From: JBFELO01 sp041552055
GTDB lineage: Bacteria > Acidobacteriota > Thermoanaerobaculia > Thermoanaerobaculales > Sulfomarinibacteraceae
Direction: 5' to 3'
Length of the DNA: 12,523 nucleotides
Assembly (NCBI GenBank): GCA_041552055.1
Contig: JBFELO010000134.1
Span: 1 to 12,523 of the forward strand
Translations under genes and position numbers: made by a program
The notes under the pieces: generated by a model
Database searches by the model: none
Seen by the model: only the letters and a program-made list of their open reading frames with translations
Told to the model about the DNA's origin: nothing
Part shown: piece by piece, positions 1-7,900 of the stretch
Numbering within the stretch: the stretch's first letter is position 1
How the letters are laid out: every line of letters starts with the position of its first letter

Positions 1-30
1 CTTGAACCCAGAAAGACGTCTGGACAGCCA

Positions 31-2694
31 ATGTCTCTCTCGGCAGGCGACCGTCTCGGGCGCTACGAGATTCTCGGACCCCTCGGCGCAGGGGGCATGG
101 GCGAGGTGTACCGGGCGAGGGACACCGAGCTGGAACGAGAAGTCGCTATCAAGGTGCTCCCCGAGGCCGTGGCGCAGAATCTGGATCGTCTGGAGAGGTT
201 CAAGCGCGAGGCCAGGGCGGTCGCCAAGCTGGCCCATCCAAACATTCTCGAGATTTGGGACTTCGGCACCGACGGGGACATCACCTACTCGGTTACCGAG
301 CTGCTGGAGGGCGAGACGCTCCGCGAGCGGCTCGAGGGCGGCACGCTCGGCTGGCGCAGGGCGACCGAGACCGGAGCGGCCATAGCTGACGGGCTGGCCG
401 CGGCCCATGAAGCGGGCATCGTCCACCGTGACCTGAAGCCATCGAATGTGTTTGTCACCAACGACGGTCGAGTCAAGGTGCTCGACTTCGGCCTGGCGCG
501 GCACGACTCGCTCGAGGGCGAGGAGAGTGGCACGGAAGCCCCCACCCTCACTCGGCACACCGATCCTGGGACGGTGCTTGGCACGGTGGGCTACATGTCG
601 CCCGAGCAGGTGAGCGGCAGGACCGTGGACCACCGGTCGGACATCTTCTCCCTCGGCTGCGTGCTCTACGAGATGGTGTCGGGGCAGCGGGCGTTCGCCC
701 GCGACACCGCGGTCGAGACCATGAACGCGATCCTCAAGGAGGAGCCGGCGGACATCGCGACCTCGGGAGCGGCGCTGCCCCCCGAGCTGGCAGGAACCGT
801 GCGACGGTGCCTGGAAAAGAAGCCCCAATCCCGCTTCCAGTCAGCCAGCGACCTGGCCTACAACCTGAGGACGGTCTCGTCGGCGTCGACGCCAACGGCA
901 ACGGGAAGAATGCCCACGACCACCGTCCGCACGACAAGGTGGTGGCTGCCGTGGTTCGCCGTTGCCGCGGGCGTCCTGCTCGCGGTTGCGACGGCCATCG
1001 CTCTGTGGGCTCCGTGGAAGCAGCCCCCGCCCGAGGACAGCTTTGATGTTGAACTGGAGTGGGTCGCCGTAGCGCCCCTGGAGAACCGCACGGGTGATCC
1101 GTCTCTCGACACCCTCGGGCAGCGGGCGGTCGATCTGATCGTCCAGCGCTTCTCCGAGACCGGCCGGTCGGATGGCGTGCTCACCAAGGACGCCGTGCCC
1201 TACCCCCCCGGCGGCGCGCCAAAAGGTGAAGCAGCCCAGGGGCAGGACTCGTACTTCAAACCTCTCACACCCAAGGGCCCGCACGTCATGGTGTCCGGCT
1301 CGTACTACCTCGAGGGTGACGACCTGCAGTTCCAGGCGCGCCTCAGCGACTACGAATCCGGCGAGCTCGTGTACGCCTTCCAGGCCGTGACCGGAGACCG
1401 AGCTCATCCGTCCGAGACGCTCTCGGTGCTCGCAGAGCGGGTCGTCGCGGCGGTCAACTGGCACTGGTACAGAGACAGTGACATCAGGACGATGAGCCCC
1501 CCCTCTTCCCAGGACGCCCTTGTCGCGTTTTACCGAGGGGCAGAAAACTACTCCGTCGACTACGATGAGTCGATCTCGGCGTACAGGAAGGCCTCGGAGC
1601 TCGATCCTGAATGGCTCGCTCCGCGCGCCATGATCATCCTCGCGTACGCCAACAAGGGCACGTTCGACGAGGCACGAGAAGAGCTTGCCTCCATCGAGGG
1701 GCGCTTCGTCGATCTCACGCTCTTCGAACGGCTCGGTCTCAGCTGGCTCAAGGCCAAGGCAAATCACAGACGGATGGAGGCCCTCGCCTTCCTGCGCCAG
1801 GCGGTCGAGGTCGCGCCGCACGTGACCACGCACCGCGACACTCTCGTGGCCGCCCTCGCCAACGTGAACCGTCACCGAGAGGTCGTCGAGGTGCTCGCTC
1901 CGCTCCTGTCCAAGGATCAGCCCGATTCCCCATTCCCCGACGCCTGGTTCAGGCTCGACGTGGTTGCACACGCGCACCACGCCCTCGGCGAGTACGAGGA
2001 GCAGCTGAGGTGGGCGAAGGTCGGTCGCCAGAGGTATCCGGACGTCGGCGCTTTCTTCTTCCACATCGCAGTCGCGCACGCGGCGATGGGGCAGGTCGAC
2101 GCCATCAGGACCGTCATGGACGAATGCACGCGTGTACAGCTGAGGGACTCGGGAATGACGGCAGGCGAGGTGATGTCCTGGGCCGCGCGCGAGCTCAAGT
2201 TTCACGGCCATCGCCAGCAGTCCGAGGATCTGGCCGTTCGAGCCGCACAGCGGTACCAGAACCGCACGGCCGGCGTGGATCTCGGCGCGCACGAGTCTGA
2301 AGACCTGGATTGGTACTCGAGGGTTCTTCGGGTTGCGGGTCGCTGGGACGAGGCGAGAGTGCCCCTCCGCGAACTGCAGGAGCGGGGTTACCGGCCGATC
2401 AAGGTGGCCGGCGCCCTCTCAGTGATTGCCGCCCACGACGGCAACCGCGACGAGGCTTTGCGCATCTCCAACGAACTCCCCGATCCCGACTCGCAGTTCG
2501 GACGCGCCGAACGCGCCTACTGGCGGGCCTGCATCGCGTCGTATCTCGGCGACGAGGACCAGGCCGTCGACCTGTTGAGGCTGGCGCTTTCCGAGGGTTA
2601 CTACATGAACAGCTACTGGCTCCACACCGATCCCAACCTGGAACCCCTGTGGGACAACACCGAGTTCCAGGAGCTGATCAGGCCGCAGGGTTAG
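31..2694 (+). CDS. PknB-type Ser/Thr protein kinase with transmembrane segment and TPR-rich C-terminal region
   Basis: An 887-residue receptor-like protein kinase that should phosphorylate Ser/Thr residues of unknown partners from the cytoplasmic face of the membrane. The kinase domain spans about residues 11-280. It has a glycine-rich loop LGAGGMGEVY (18-27), the ATP-binding lysine K41 in AIK, the catalytic loop HRDLKPSN (132-139), DFG at 152-154 and GTVGYMSPEQ in the activation/P+1 segment, so it looks catalytically complete. A basic stretch and one hydrophobic segment (about 304-327) follow. Next is a FlgO/TolB-like region starting VAVAPLENRTGD (345 onward), then helical TPR-like repeats (about 490-887) ending in a family-typical HTDPNLEPLWDNTEFQELI. 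Kinases of this layout are abundant in Acidobacteriota and Myxococcota. The ATG at 31 gives a standard N-terminus 10 residues before RYEIL; no strong Shine-Dalgarno is visible in the 30 bases available. Hairpins follow the stop, so it is probably monocistronic. Confidence 0.95.
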   Translation: MSLSAGDRLGRYEILGPLGAGGMGEVYRARDTELEREVAIKVLPEAVAQNLDRLERFKREARAVAKLAHPNILEIWDFGTDGDITYSVTELLEGETLRERLEGGTLGWRRATETGAAIADGLAAAHEAGIVHRDLKPSNVFVTNDGRVKVLDFGLARHDSLEGEESGTEAPTLTRHTDPGTVLGTVGYMSPEQVSGRTVDHRSDIFSLGCVLYEMVSGQRAFARDTAVETMNAILKEEPADIATSGAALPPELAGTVRRCLEKKPQSRFQSASDLAYNLRTVSSASTPTATGRMPTTTVRTTRWWLPWFAVAAGVLLAVATAIALWAPWKQPPPEDSFDVELEWVAVAPLENRTGDPSLDTLGQRAVDLIVQRFSETGRSDGVLTKDAVPYPPGGAPKGEAAQGQDSYFKPLTPKGPHVMVSGSYYLEGDDLQFQARLSDYESGELVYAFQAVTGDRAHPSETLSVLAERVVAAVNWHWYRDSDIRTMSPPSSQDALVAFYRGAENYSVDYDESISAYRKASELDPEWLAPRAMIILAYANKGTFDEAREELASIEGRFVDLTLFERLGLSWLKAKANHRRMEALAFLRQAVEVAPHVTTHRDTLVAALANVNRHREVVEVLAPLLSKDQPDSPFPDAWFRLDVVAHAHHALGEYEEQLRWAKVGRQRYPDVGAFFFHIAVAHAAMGQVDAIRTVMDECTRVQLRDSGMTAGEVMSWAARELKFHGHRQQSEDLAVRAAQRYQNRTAGVDLGAHESEDLDWYSRVLRVAGRWDEARVPLRELQERGYRPIKVAGALSVIAAHDGNRDEALRISNELPDPDSQFGRAERAYWRACIASYLGDEDQAVDLLRLALSEGYYMNSYWLHTDPNLEPLWDNTEFQELIRPQG

Positions 2695-2717
2695 CGGAAG
2701 GCAACGCCGGCGTCGCT

Positions 2718-2738
2718 CACCCACTCGAGCCGTGGGTG
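2718..2738 (+). terminator. Hairpin just after the kinase stop codon, possible weak terminator
   Basis: A perfect 7-bp inverted repeat (cacccac / gtgggtg) with a 7-base loop starts 24 bases after the kinase stop. No T-tract follows, so it may be an mRNA-3'-end-stabilising hairpin or a factor-assisted terminator rather than a classical intrinsic one. Confidence 0.3.
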
Positions 2739-2851
2739 GTCGCTTGTCGCTGGACCTCCCGCCCACTCGGATCCCCCGCCCGCCCAGGGGAGGGTTCCTG
2801 ATCACGGATACCAGATCCCCCCAGCTCTTGACGTCTCCACAATTCCCGTAG

Positions 2852-2871
2852 GCGCGCAGCCCTCTGCGCGC
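2852..2871 (+). terminator. Strong GC hairpin downstream of the kinase gene, candidate terminator
   Basis: A perfect 8-bp stem gcgcgcag / ctgcgcgc closes a 4-base loop (ccct). It lies about 157 bases after the kinase stop. A T-richer run (gtttcttcgtt) begins about 14 bases later, not immediately adjacent. The stem is the most stable in the intergenic region, but its distance from the gene and the displaced T-run keep the call tentative. Confidence 0.35.
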
Positions 2872-2985
2872 GCGCCGCCCGTCACGTTTCTTCGTTCGCC
2901 ACACCGCCAAACGACTGCCCTTTCGCGACTCCCTCACATTGGCGCGCCCTCTCCCCGACGCGCTCCCCGAGGTTGCCACCTATTG

Positions 2986-3039
2986 CATTGTTCGTGTGAA
3001 CCAGCAGGTGTCAATCACCGCACGAAGCCCCGAACAATG
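2986..3039. repeat. Nested dyad-symmetry element
   Basis: Outer arms cattgttcg (2986-2994) and cgaacaatg (3031-3039) are perfect inverted repeats. Overlapping them, ttcgtg (2991-2996) pairs with cacgaa (3021-3026), and inside lies ggtg-tcaat-cacc (3007-3019). Two alternative foldings are therefore possible. The segment is AT-richer than its surroundings and sits immediately left of the direct-repeat pair, so it may belong to the same REP/MITE-like cluster. No coding function is seen. Confidence 0.5.
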
Positions 3040-3057
3040 TAAAAGATGGCAAGCCCA

Positions 3058-3274
3058 CACGAGGCGCTGTCAGCGGCCTACCGTTCGCTGCGACTGCCTG
3101 ACACCCGATGCGGTCTTCTCCCGGCGCGCTCCCCGCGGGAGCCCGGCATGACGTTTCGAGGATTCGGCGCCACACGAAGTCCGCCACCCTGACGGGCCTC
3201 GAAACGTCATGCCCGGCACGCCCGCACGAGGCGCTGTCGTCGACCTCTCATTCGCATCGATGATCTGACACCCG
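3058..3274. repeat. Pair of diverged 50-bp direct-repeat units (REP-like)
   Basis: Units at 3058-3107 and 3225-3274 each begin with the 14-mer cacgaggcgctgtc and end with the 10-mer ctgacacccg. Exactly 26 bases separate the two in both copies, and similarity continues for some bases beyond (atgcg/ttgcg, then ctctcccc-type runs). Each unit carries tgtc near its start and tgaca near its end, so each can form a stem. The matched boundaries with diverged middles suggest a family of small structured repeats, not a simple local duplication. The tgacacc/ggtgtca core also occurs at 3007-3013. Confidence 0.6.
3141..3217. repeat. 21-bp inverted repeat between the two direct-repeat units
   Basis: Arms at 3141-3161 and 3197-3217 are complementary at 20 of 21 positions (shared core gcatgacgtttcgagg) with a 35-base spacer. 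The element lies precisely between the two 50-bp direct repeats. Together they give a direct-inverted-inverted-direct layout over 217 bp, resembling a BIME or a small non-autonomous element. No transposase is encoded in the window. Confidence 0.6.
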
Positions 3275-3328
3275 TTGCGCCCTCTCCCCGACTCCCACAT
3301 CCCCTCACCCCCTCAACCCCAGCCCGAA

Positions 3329-3342
3329 ACTCATGCATGAGT
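3329..3342. promoter_or_regulatory. Perfect 14-bp palindrome upstream of the AAA+ regulator, candidate operator
   Basis: actcatgcatgagt is a perfect palindrome, framed by gccc (3322-3325) and gggc (3346-3349). It ends 89 bases before the regulator start codon. A dimeric helix-turn-helix protein could bind here; autoregulation by the adjacent gene is possible but unproven. No matching copy was seen in the other intergenic region. Confidence 0.35.
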
Positions 3343-3431
3343 GCTGGGCGGTCACACCCTCACCCCCTTGACCGCCGACCCCAGGACGGTCTTTGACACG
3401 TCAGAATCGGAAGCATCCTTTGAGAGAGTAG

Positions 3432-4916
3432 ATGCACATCACGGCGCGTCCAAAACCGCGGGCGCGACGTCGTCTGACGGGGGCGAAGCTGGGCCACCAA
3501 CGGAGTACGAAGCCGGAGGATTCGACAATACCTGCGACCGATCGGCTCGGACGCAACCAGGAAGAGCGCCAATGGAGCGAGCGCTGGCTCGAGGCGCAGA
3601 TGCTCTCGGACCTCGACCTCATTCTCTCGGGTGGAGACACCCGCCGCCTTGCCGGACGCATCGGACGTTCGCTGCAGAGGGAGATGCCGGCGGCCGAGGT
3701 GGTGATCGCCCGACGCTCCGACAACCGCGAGGTCGTGCTGTACGGCGACCGGGAATCCCGCAACGCGCTTACTGCCGATACCGACGAACTGCGCCAATCC
3801 TTCGGGGGGTTTGTCGTGCGCGTCCTCGTGTGCGATGCACACACCACGTCCAGGCCCCACTCCTATCTCCGGTTCGCTCCGCTCCTGCTCGCCCTCGCGG
3901 AGTCTCGGCGGTGCGATCTGGTCACCGGTAGCAACGGAGAACCGTCCCGACCGGCTCGAGTTGTGGGCTCGTCCCCGGAAATGGCCAGGCTGTTCGACGA
4001 GGCGGTCCGGGTCGCACGCTCGGAGATCAGCGTCCTGATCTGTGGCGAATCCGGCACCGGCAAGGAGTTGTTCGCCAGGCACATCCACGACAGCTCCGCT
4101 CGCTCTCACGGGCCGTTCATCGCCGTCAACTGCGCCGGACTCCCGCCCGATCTGGTCGAGGCCGAGCTGTTCGGCGTCGAACGCGGCGCCGCGACCGGCG
4201 TCGACGCCCGCCCTGGCCGGTTCGAACAGGCCAGCGGTGGAACCCTGCTGCTGGATGAAATCGGCGACATGGCGCCGCGGACCCAGGCGACAATCCTGCG
4301 CGCGCTCGAAGACGGTCTGATCTCCCGGGTCGGATCCACCAAGCCCCGGCCGGTGTCGGTTCGCCTCATCGCCGCCACCAACCGGGAGGTGGACGACCTC
4401 ATGCGTTCCGGGCTGTTCCGGGAGGACCTCTACTACCGCATCGCGTCTTGGGTGTGCAACTTGCCTCCGTTGCGGGACCGCAGGGATGACATCCCCAAGC
4501 TGGCCGCCCACTTCGTCTCCGAGATCGCCGCAACGCTGCCAGGGTCCGCCTGCGGTGAGATCACCGAGGAGGCGATGAGCGCGCTCGTCTCGTACGACTG
4601 GCCCGGAAACGTCCGGCATCTCCGCAACGAAGTCCATCGTGCCGCCGCGATCGCTCCGGACGACCACCCAATCGGTCTCGAACACCTGAGCCCAGAGGTG
4701 GTCCACGCCACCACGCGTACCGGTCACGCCAACCTCAGGCATCGCCTCCGGTCGTTGGAACGGCGGATAATTCAGCGCGAGATCGACGCCTGCCCGGGCA
4801 GCCTCAGGGTGGTCGCGGATCGGCTCGAGCTCCCGCTCTCCACTCTGTACCGGAGGATGAAGGCGCTCGGGGTCTCACCTCCCGGGCAACGTGGGTCGAC
4901 ACCTCGAGGCACCTAG
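3432..4916 (+). CDS. NtrC-family AAA+ transcriptional regulator (enhancer-binding-protein-like) with degenerate GAFTGA loop
   Basis: A 494-residue DNA-binding ATPase. After a basic N-terminus comes an unassigned region (about 50-165, possibly GAF-like) with no recognisable receiver or FHA domain. The AAA+ domain (about 176-405) has Walker A GESGTGKE (205-212), Walker B LLLDEIGD (272-279), sensor I AATN (314-317), the FREDLYYRI arginine-finger region (329-337) and sensor II GNVRHLRN (392-399). A Fis-type helix-turn-helix closes the protein (about 456-479, VADRLELPLSTLYRRMKALG). The family normally remodels sigma-54 RNA polymerase through loop GAFTGA. Here it reads GAATGV (252-257), losing the contact phenylalanine, so sigma-54 activation may be weakened, altered or lost. 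The ATG at 3432 is preceded by a purine-rich gagagag, a modest ribosome site. The stop lies 13 bases from the stop of the convergent RHS gene. It may regulate that gene (inference). Confidence 0.9.
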   Translation: MHITARPKPRARRRLTGAKLGHQRSTKPEDSTIPATDRLGRNQEERQWSERWLEAQMLSDLDLILSGGDTRRLAGRIGRSLQREMPAAEVVIARRSDNREVVLYGDRESRNALTADTDELRQSFGGFVVRVLVCDAHTTSRPHSYLRFAPLLLALAESRRCDLVTGSNGEPSRPARVVGSSPEMARLFDEAVRVARSEISVLICGESGTGKELFARHIHDSSARSHGPFIAVNCAGLPPDLVEAELFGVERGAATGVDARPGRFEQASGGTLLLDEIGDMAPRTQATILRALEDGLISRVGSTKPRPVSVRLIAATNREVDDLMRSGLFREDLYYRIASWVCNLPPLRDRRDDIPKLAAHFVSEIAATLPGSACGEITEEAMSALVSYDWPGNVRHLRNEVHRAAAIAPDDHPIGLEHLSPEVVHATTRTGHANLRHRLRSLERRIIQREIDACPGSLRVVADRLELPLSTLYRRMKALGVSPPGQRGSTPRGT

Positions 4917-4929
4917 CCTGCACCTCCAC

Positions 4930-7900
4930 TCACTCTGGCACCCTGCGCAGCTCCACGTCGTCGAACGCGATCCAACCACACGAGTGATAGTCGTACAGCA
5001 CGACTCTCGCCGTCGCCGCGTCGGGTGGCGCCGAGATGCGGCCACCGACTCGCAACCACTCCGGCGTCGGTGTCGCCCCGGACGGGTCGTGATAGGCGTT
5101 CCGATAGCCGATGTATCGCCCGCCGCCGTCATAAAAGAACGCCCGGACCAGCAGTCCGTTGGCGCTGTCGTCCGGGTCCACCGCCCCCCTCACCCACACG
5201 TAGAGCTCGTACTCCGCGTTGGGGACCACCCCGACGTGATCCGACAGGAGACGCCCGAAGGCGTGGTTGCTGATCACGTATGCGTAGTCCCCTTCGTGTG
5301 GTGCTGCCGTCCCCCACGAGCCGCGCCAGAAGGAGGTCGCCGGGAACGAAGCGCTCGCCCGCTCCGTCCAGCTGTCCGATCCGGCCTCGAAGCCGGGGTT
5401 CGCAGCGAGGTTGCCACCGCCCGCCGAGCCGTTGTTGGGGCTCACCTCCACCAGCTCCACGTCATCGAAGGCGATCCAACCCGACGAGTGGAAGTTGAGC
5501 AGCGTGATGACCAATCGCGCCGCGTCGGCTGGAGTGGTGATCCGACCGCCAAGCCGTTGCCAGGTCGTGGTCGGAGAGGTTCCGGTCGAGTCACTGTAGG
5601 AGTTCTGGTATCCGAGATACGTCCCGTCAGAGGCGTAAAACGACGCCCGGATCAGGAAACCGTTGCGGCTGTCGTCCGAGTCGACTTCCCCCCGCACCCA
5701 GGCGTACAGGTCGTGCGGCGCAGCAGGATTCACATCGATCTCGGCTGAGGTGAGCCGCCCGTACGCGTGGTTGCTGATCACGATGGCATGGTCGCCACTG
5801 TGGGGGGCAGCCGACCCCCAGGTTCCGCGCCACAGCGAGGTCGCGGGGAATTCGTCCGAGGCAGTCACCTTCCAGCCGCAGTCGGCGCAACCGTCCTCGA
5901 ATCCCGGGTCGGGGATCAGGTTGACCACCATGCGGGAGTTCGGGTCCGTGAGCTCGACGTCGTCGAACGCGATCCAGCCGGAGATGAGGTGAGCGCGGAG
6001 GACGATTCTCAACCCCACGAAGCTCTGAAATCCGGGTGCCTCGATCTCCCCCTCGAAGGGTTCCCAGGCGGTCGAGATGAGGTCGTCATCGATGAACAGC
6101 GCCGTCCCACCGCAGAGGTACGGTTCGGGATGCCACTCGGTCGCGCACAGGTGCTCCACTCCAACCTGGACCGAACCACGACTCTGCCGGCTATCGATTT
6201 CGCCACGGATCCACAGGTTCAGCAGGTAGCTGCGGCCTGGCTGCAGATATCTGACCTCGGTCGACAGCTCGCCCCACGCGAGGTTGCTGATCGTATAGCC
6301 CGTGCTCCCACTCCTGGCGTCGAGCGTGTTGCGCCAGACCGCCGTACCCTGGAATGCGCCGTGGGGTGACTCGAACCAGCCGGTTGCCGCGGTCTTCCCC
6401 TCATCGAACCCCGGGTTCGGCACCAGGTTGGGTCCGAGAGGAGGAGTGCGAGTCGCCGTCGGAGTGTTGGTCGGGACATTCGTCGGCGTCGCCGTGCGAG
6501 TCGGGGTCATCGTAGGCGTCGAGGTGATTACCGGAGTCGCAGTGGCCGAGGACGGCGGCGTCCTGGTCGGAGTGCGGGTCGGGGTGGACGTACGACTCGG
6601 CGTCGCTGTACGTGTGGGTGTCGGCGTCCGGGTCGGGGTCGAGGTCGCCGTCGGGGTGATCGTGTTGGTGGGCGTGACGGTTCCGGTCGGTGTCGGAGAC
6701 GGCGCTGTCCACGAGTGCGTCGCCAGGCGACCGTGAGGATCGTAGCCGTACGAAGCGGAGGTTCCGTCCGTAGACGTCCAGCCTGCGAGACGGTTGTCAC
6801 CGTCGTAGGAGTAGGTCGTGGCCACCCCGTTGACGGTCTTTCGAGCTCGATTGCCGAGGCTGTCGTAGGCGTAGGTGATGCTGCCCCACGGTCCGTCCGC
6901 ACCGGTCAGCCGCTCCAGCCCGTCGTAAGCCATCGCACGGGTGGTCGCGCTCCTGGCATCCAGGATCGAGGCAACGTTGCCGGCCGGATCGTAGCCGTAC
7001 CGGAGATCGAGCACGGACCCGCCGCCCACGGTGAGATCATCGATTCTGTGACGTTCATCGAGGGTGAAGTCTGTCGCCAGGCCGTTGGCATAGGTCATCC
7101 GCCGCAACGCGCCCACCGGGTGGTAGCTGAGGCTGACCACCTTTCCCGGCACTCCAATGACCTGGCCACCGCTGTTGTGCTGGTAGGTCACCTCCCTGCC
7201 GCTCGGATACCGGATTTCCTCGAGGTTGTCCTGCGCGTCGTACTCGTACCGAGTTTCGAATGTGCGACTGCCCACCAGCAGCGACACCAGGTTCAGCCGG
7301 CCGTTGCGGTCGTACTCGTAGCGGAGGTCACTGTCGGAGGACGTCACTCGGGTGCGGTTGCCAGCGTTGTCGTAGTCGTACGACACGTCGGCGGTCCCGG
7401 TCGGGTAGTCGATCCGGATCAGCCGATCGATCGAGTCGTAACCGTACGATGTGGACTCACCGTTCCTGCTCCGTCGGGTCCGTCGACCGGCGGCGTCGTA
7501 CCAGTACCGGGTCGTACCCGTCTCGGCGTGATTCTCGGTCGCCAGCAGATGAGTGTCGTGGTAGCTGAACGTGCGGTCGCCCCCAGTTCCGGGCGCATCG
7601 ATCGAGCTCAACAGGTTCTTCGAGTCGTAGAGGTATCTGGTGGTCGAGCCCAGGGAGTCGCGCACGCTGGCCAGCCGCCGGTCGTCCGGATCACCGAACG
7701 CCTGGTAGGTGCTCACCGTCGTCTCGTTGCGTTCATCCCGCACCGTCGTGGTGCTGCCGGAGTAGCCGTACGTGACGGCGTGTCCGTCCGGCCTCGTAAC
7801 GCGCACCGGTCTCCCGAGATCGTCAAAGGAGGTCGTGTCACCGGTCAGTGATCCGTAACGGACTCTCTCCTCGACCTTGGAGCCCAGTGCGTCGTAGCTG

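Noticed and set aside
841..2292. Long minus-strand open frame inside the kinase gene
   Set aside because: It is antisense to a clearly homologous kinase/TPR gene. Its translation has no recognisable domain and reflects the third-position GC bias of the real gene.
2939..3151. Small plus-strand gene in the kinase-regulator gap
   Set aside because: The 70-codon frame lies across repeats and hairpins, has no ribosome site, and shows no protein-like composition.
3058..3274. CRISPR array
   Set aside because: There are only two repeat copies, with diverged centres and a structured inverted repeat as the 'spacer'; no cas genes are present.
3393..3421. Sigma-70 promoter with ttgaca at 3393-3398 before the regulator
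   Set aside because: The -35 match is perfect, but no acceptable -10 lies at 16-18 bases, and the start codon follows too closely, so it was not called.
3360..4742. 460-residue minus-strand open frame opposite the AAA+ regulator
   Set aside because: The plus-strand frame has all AAA+ motifs and a helix-turn-helix. The antisense frame has no domain signature and is a GC-bias shadow.
6302..6736. V/G-repeat protein on the plus strand (VGVRVGVDV-like)
   Set aside because: It is the antisense reading of the Thr/Pro stalk repeat, not an independent gene.
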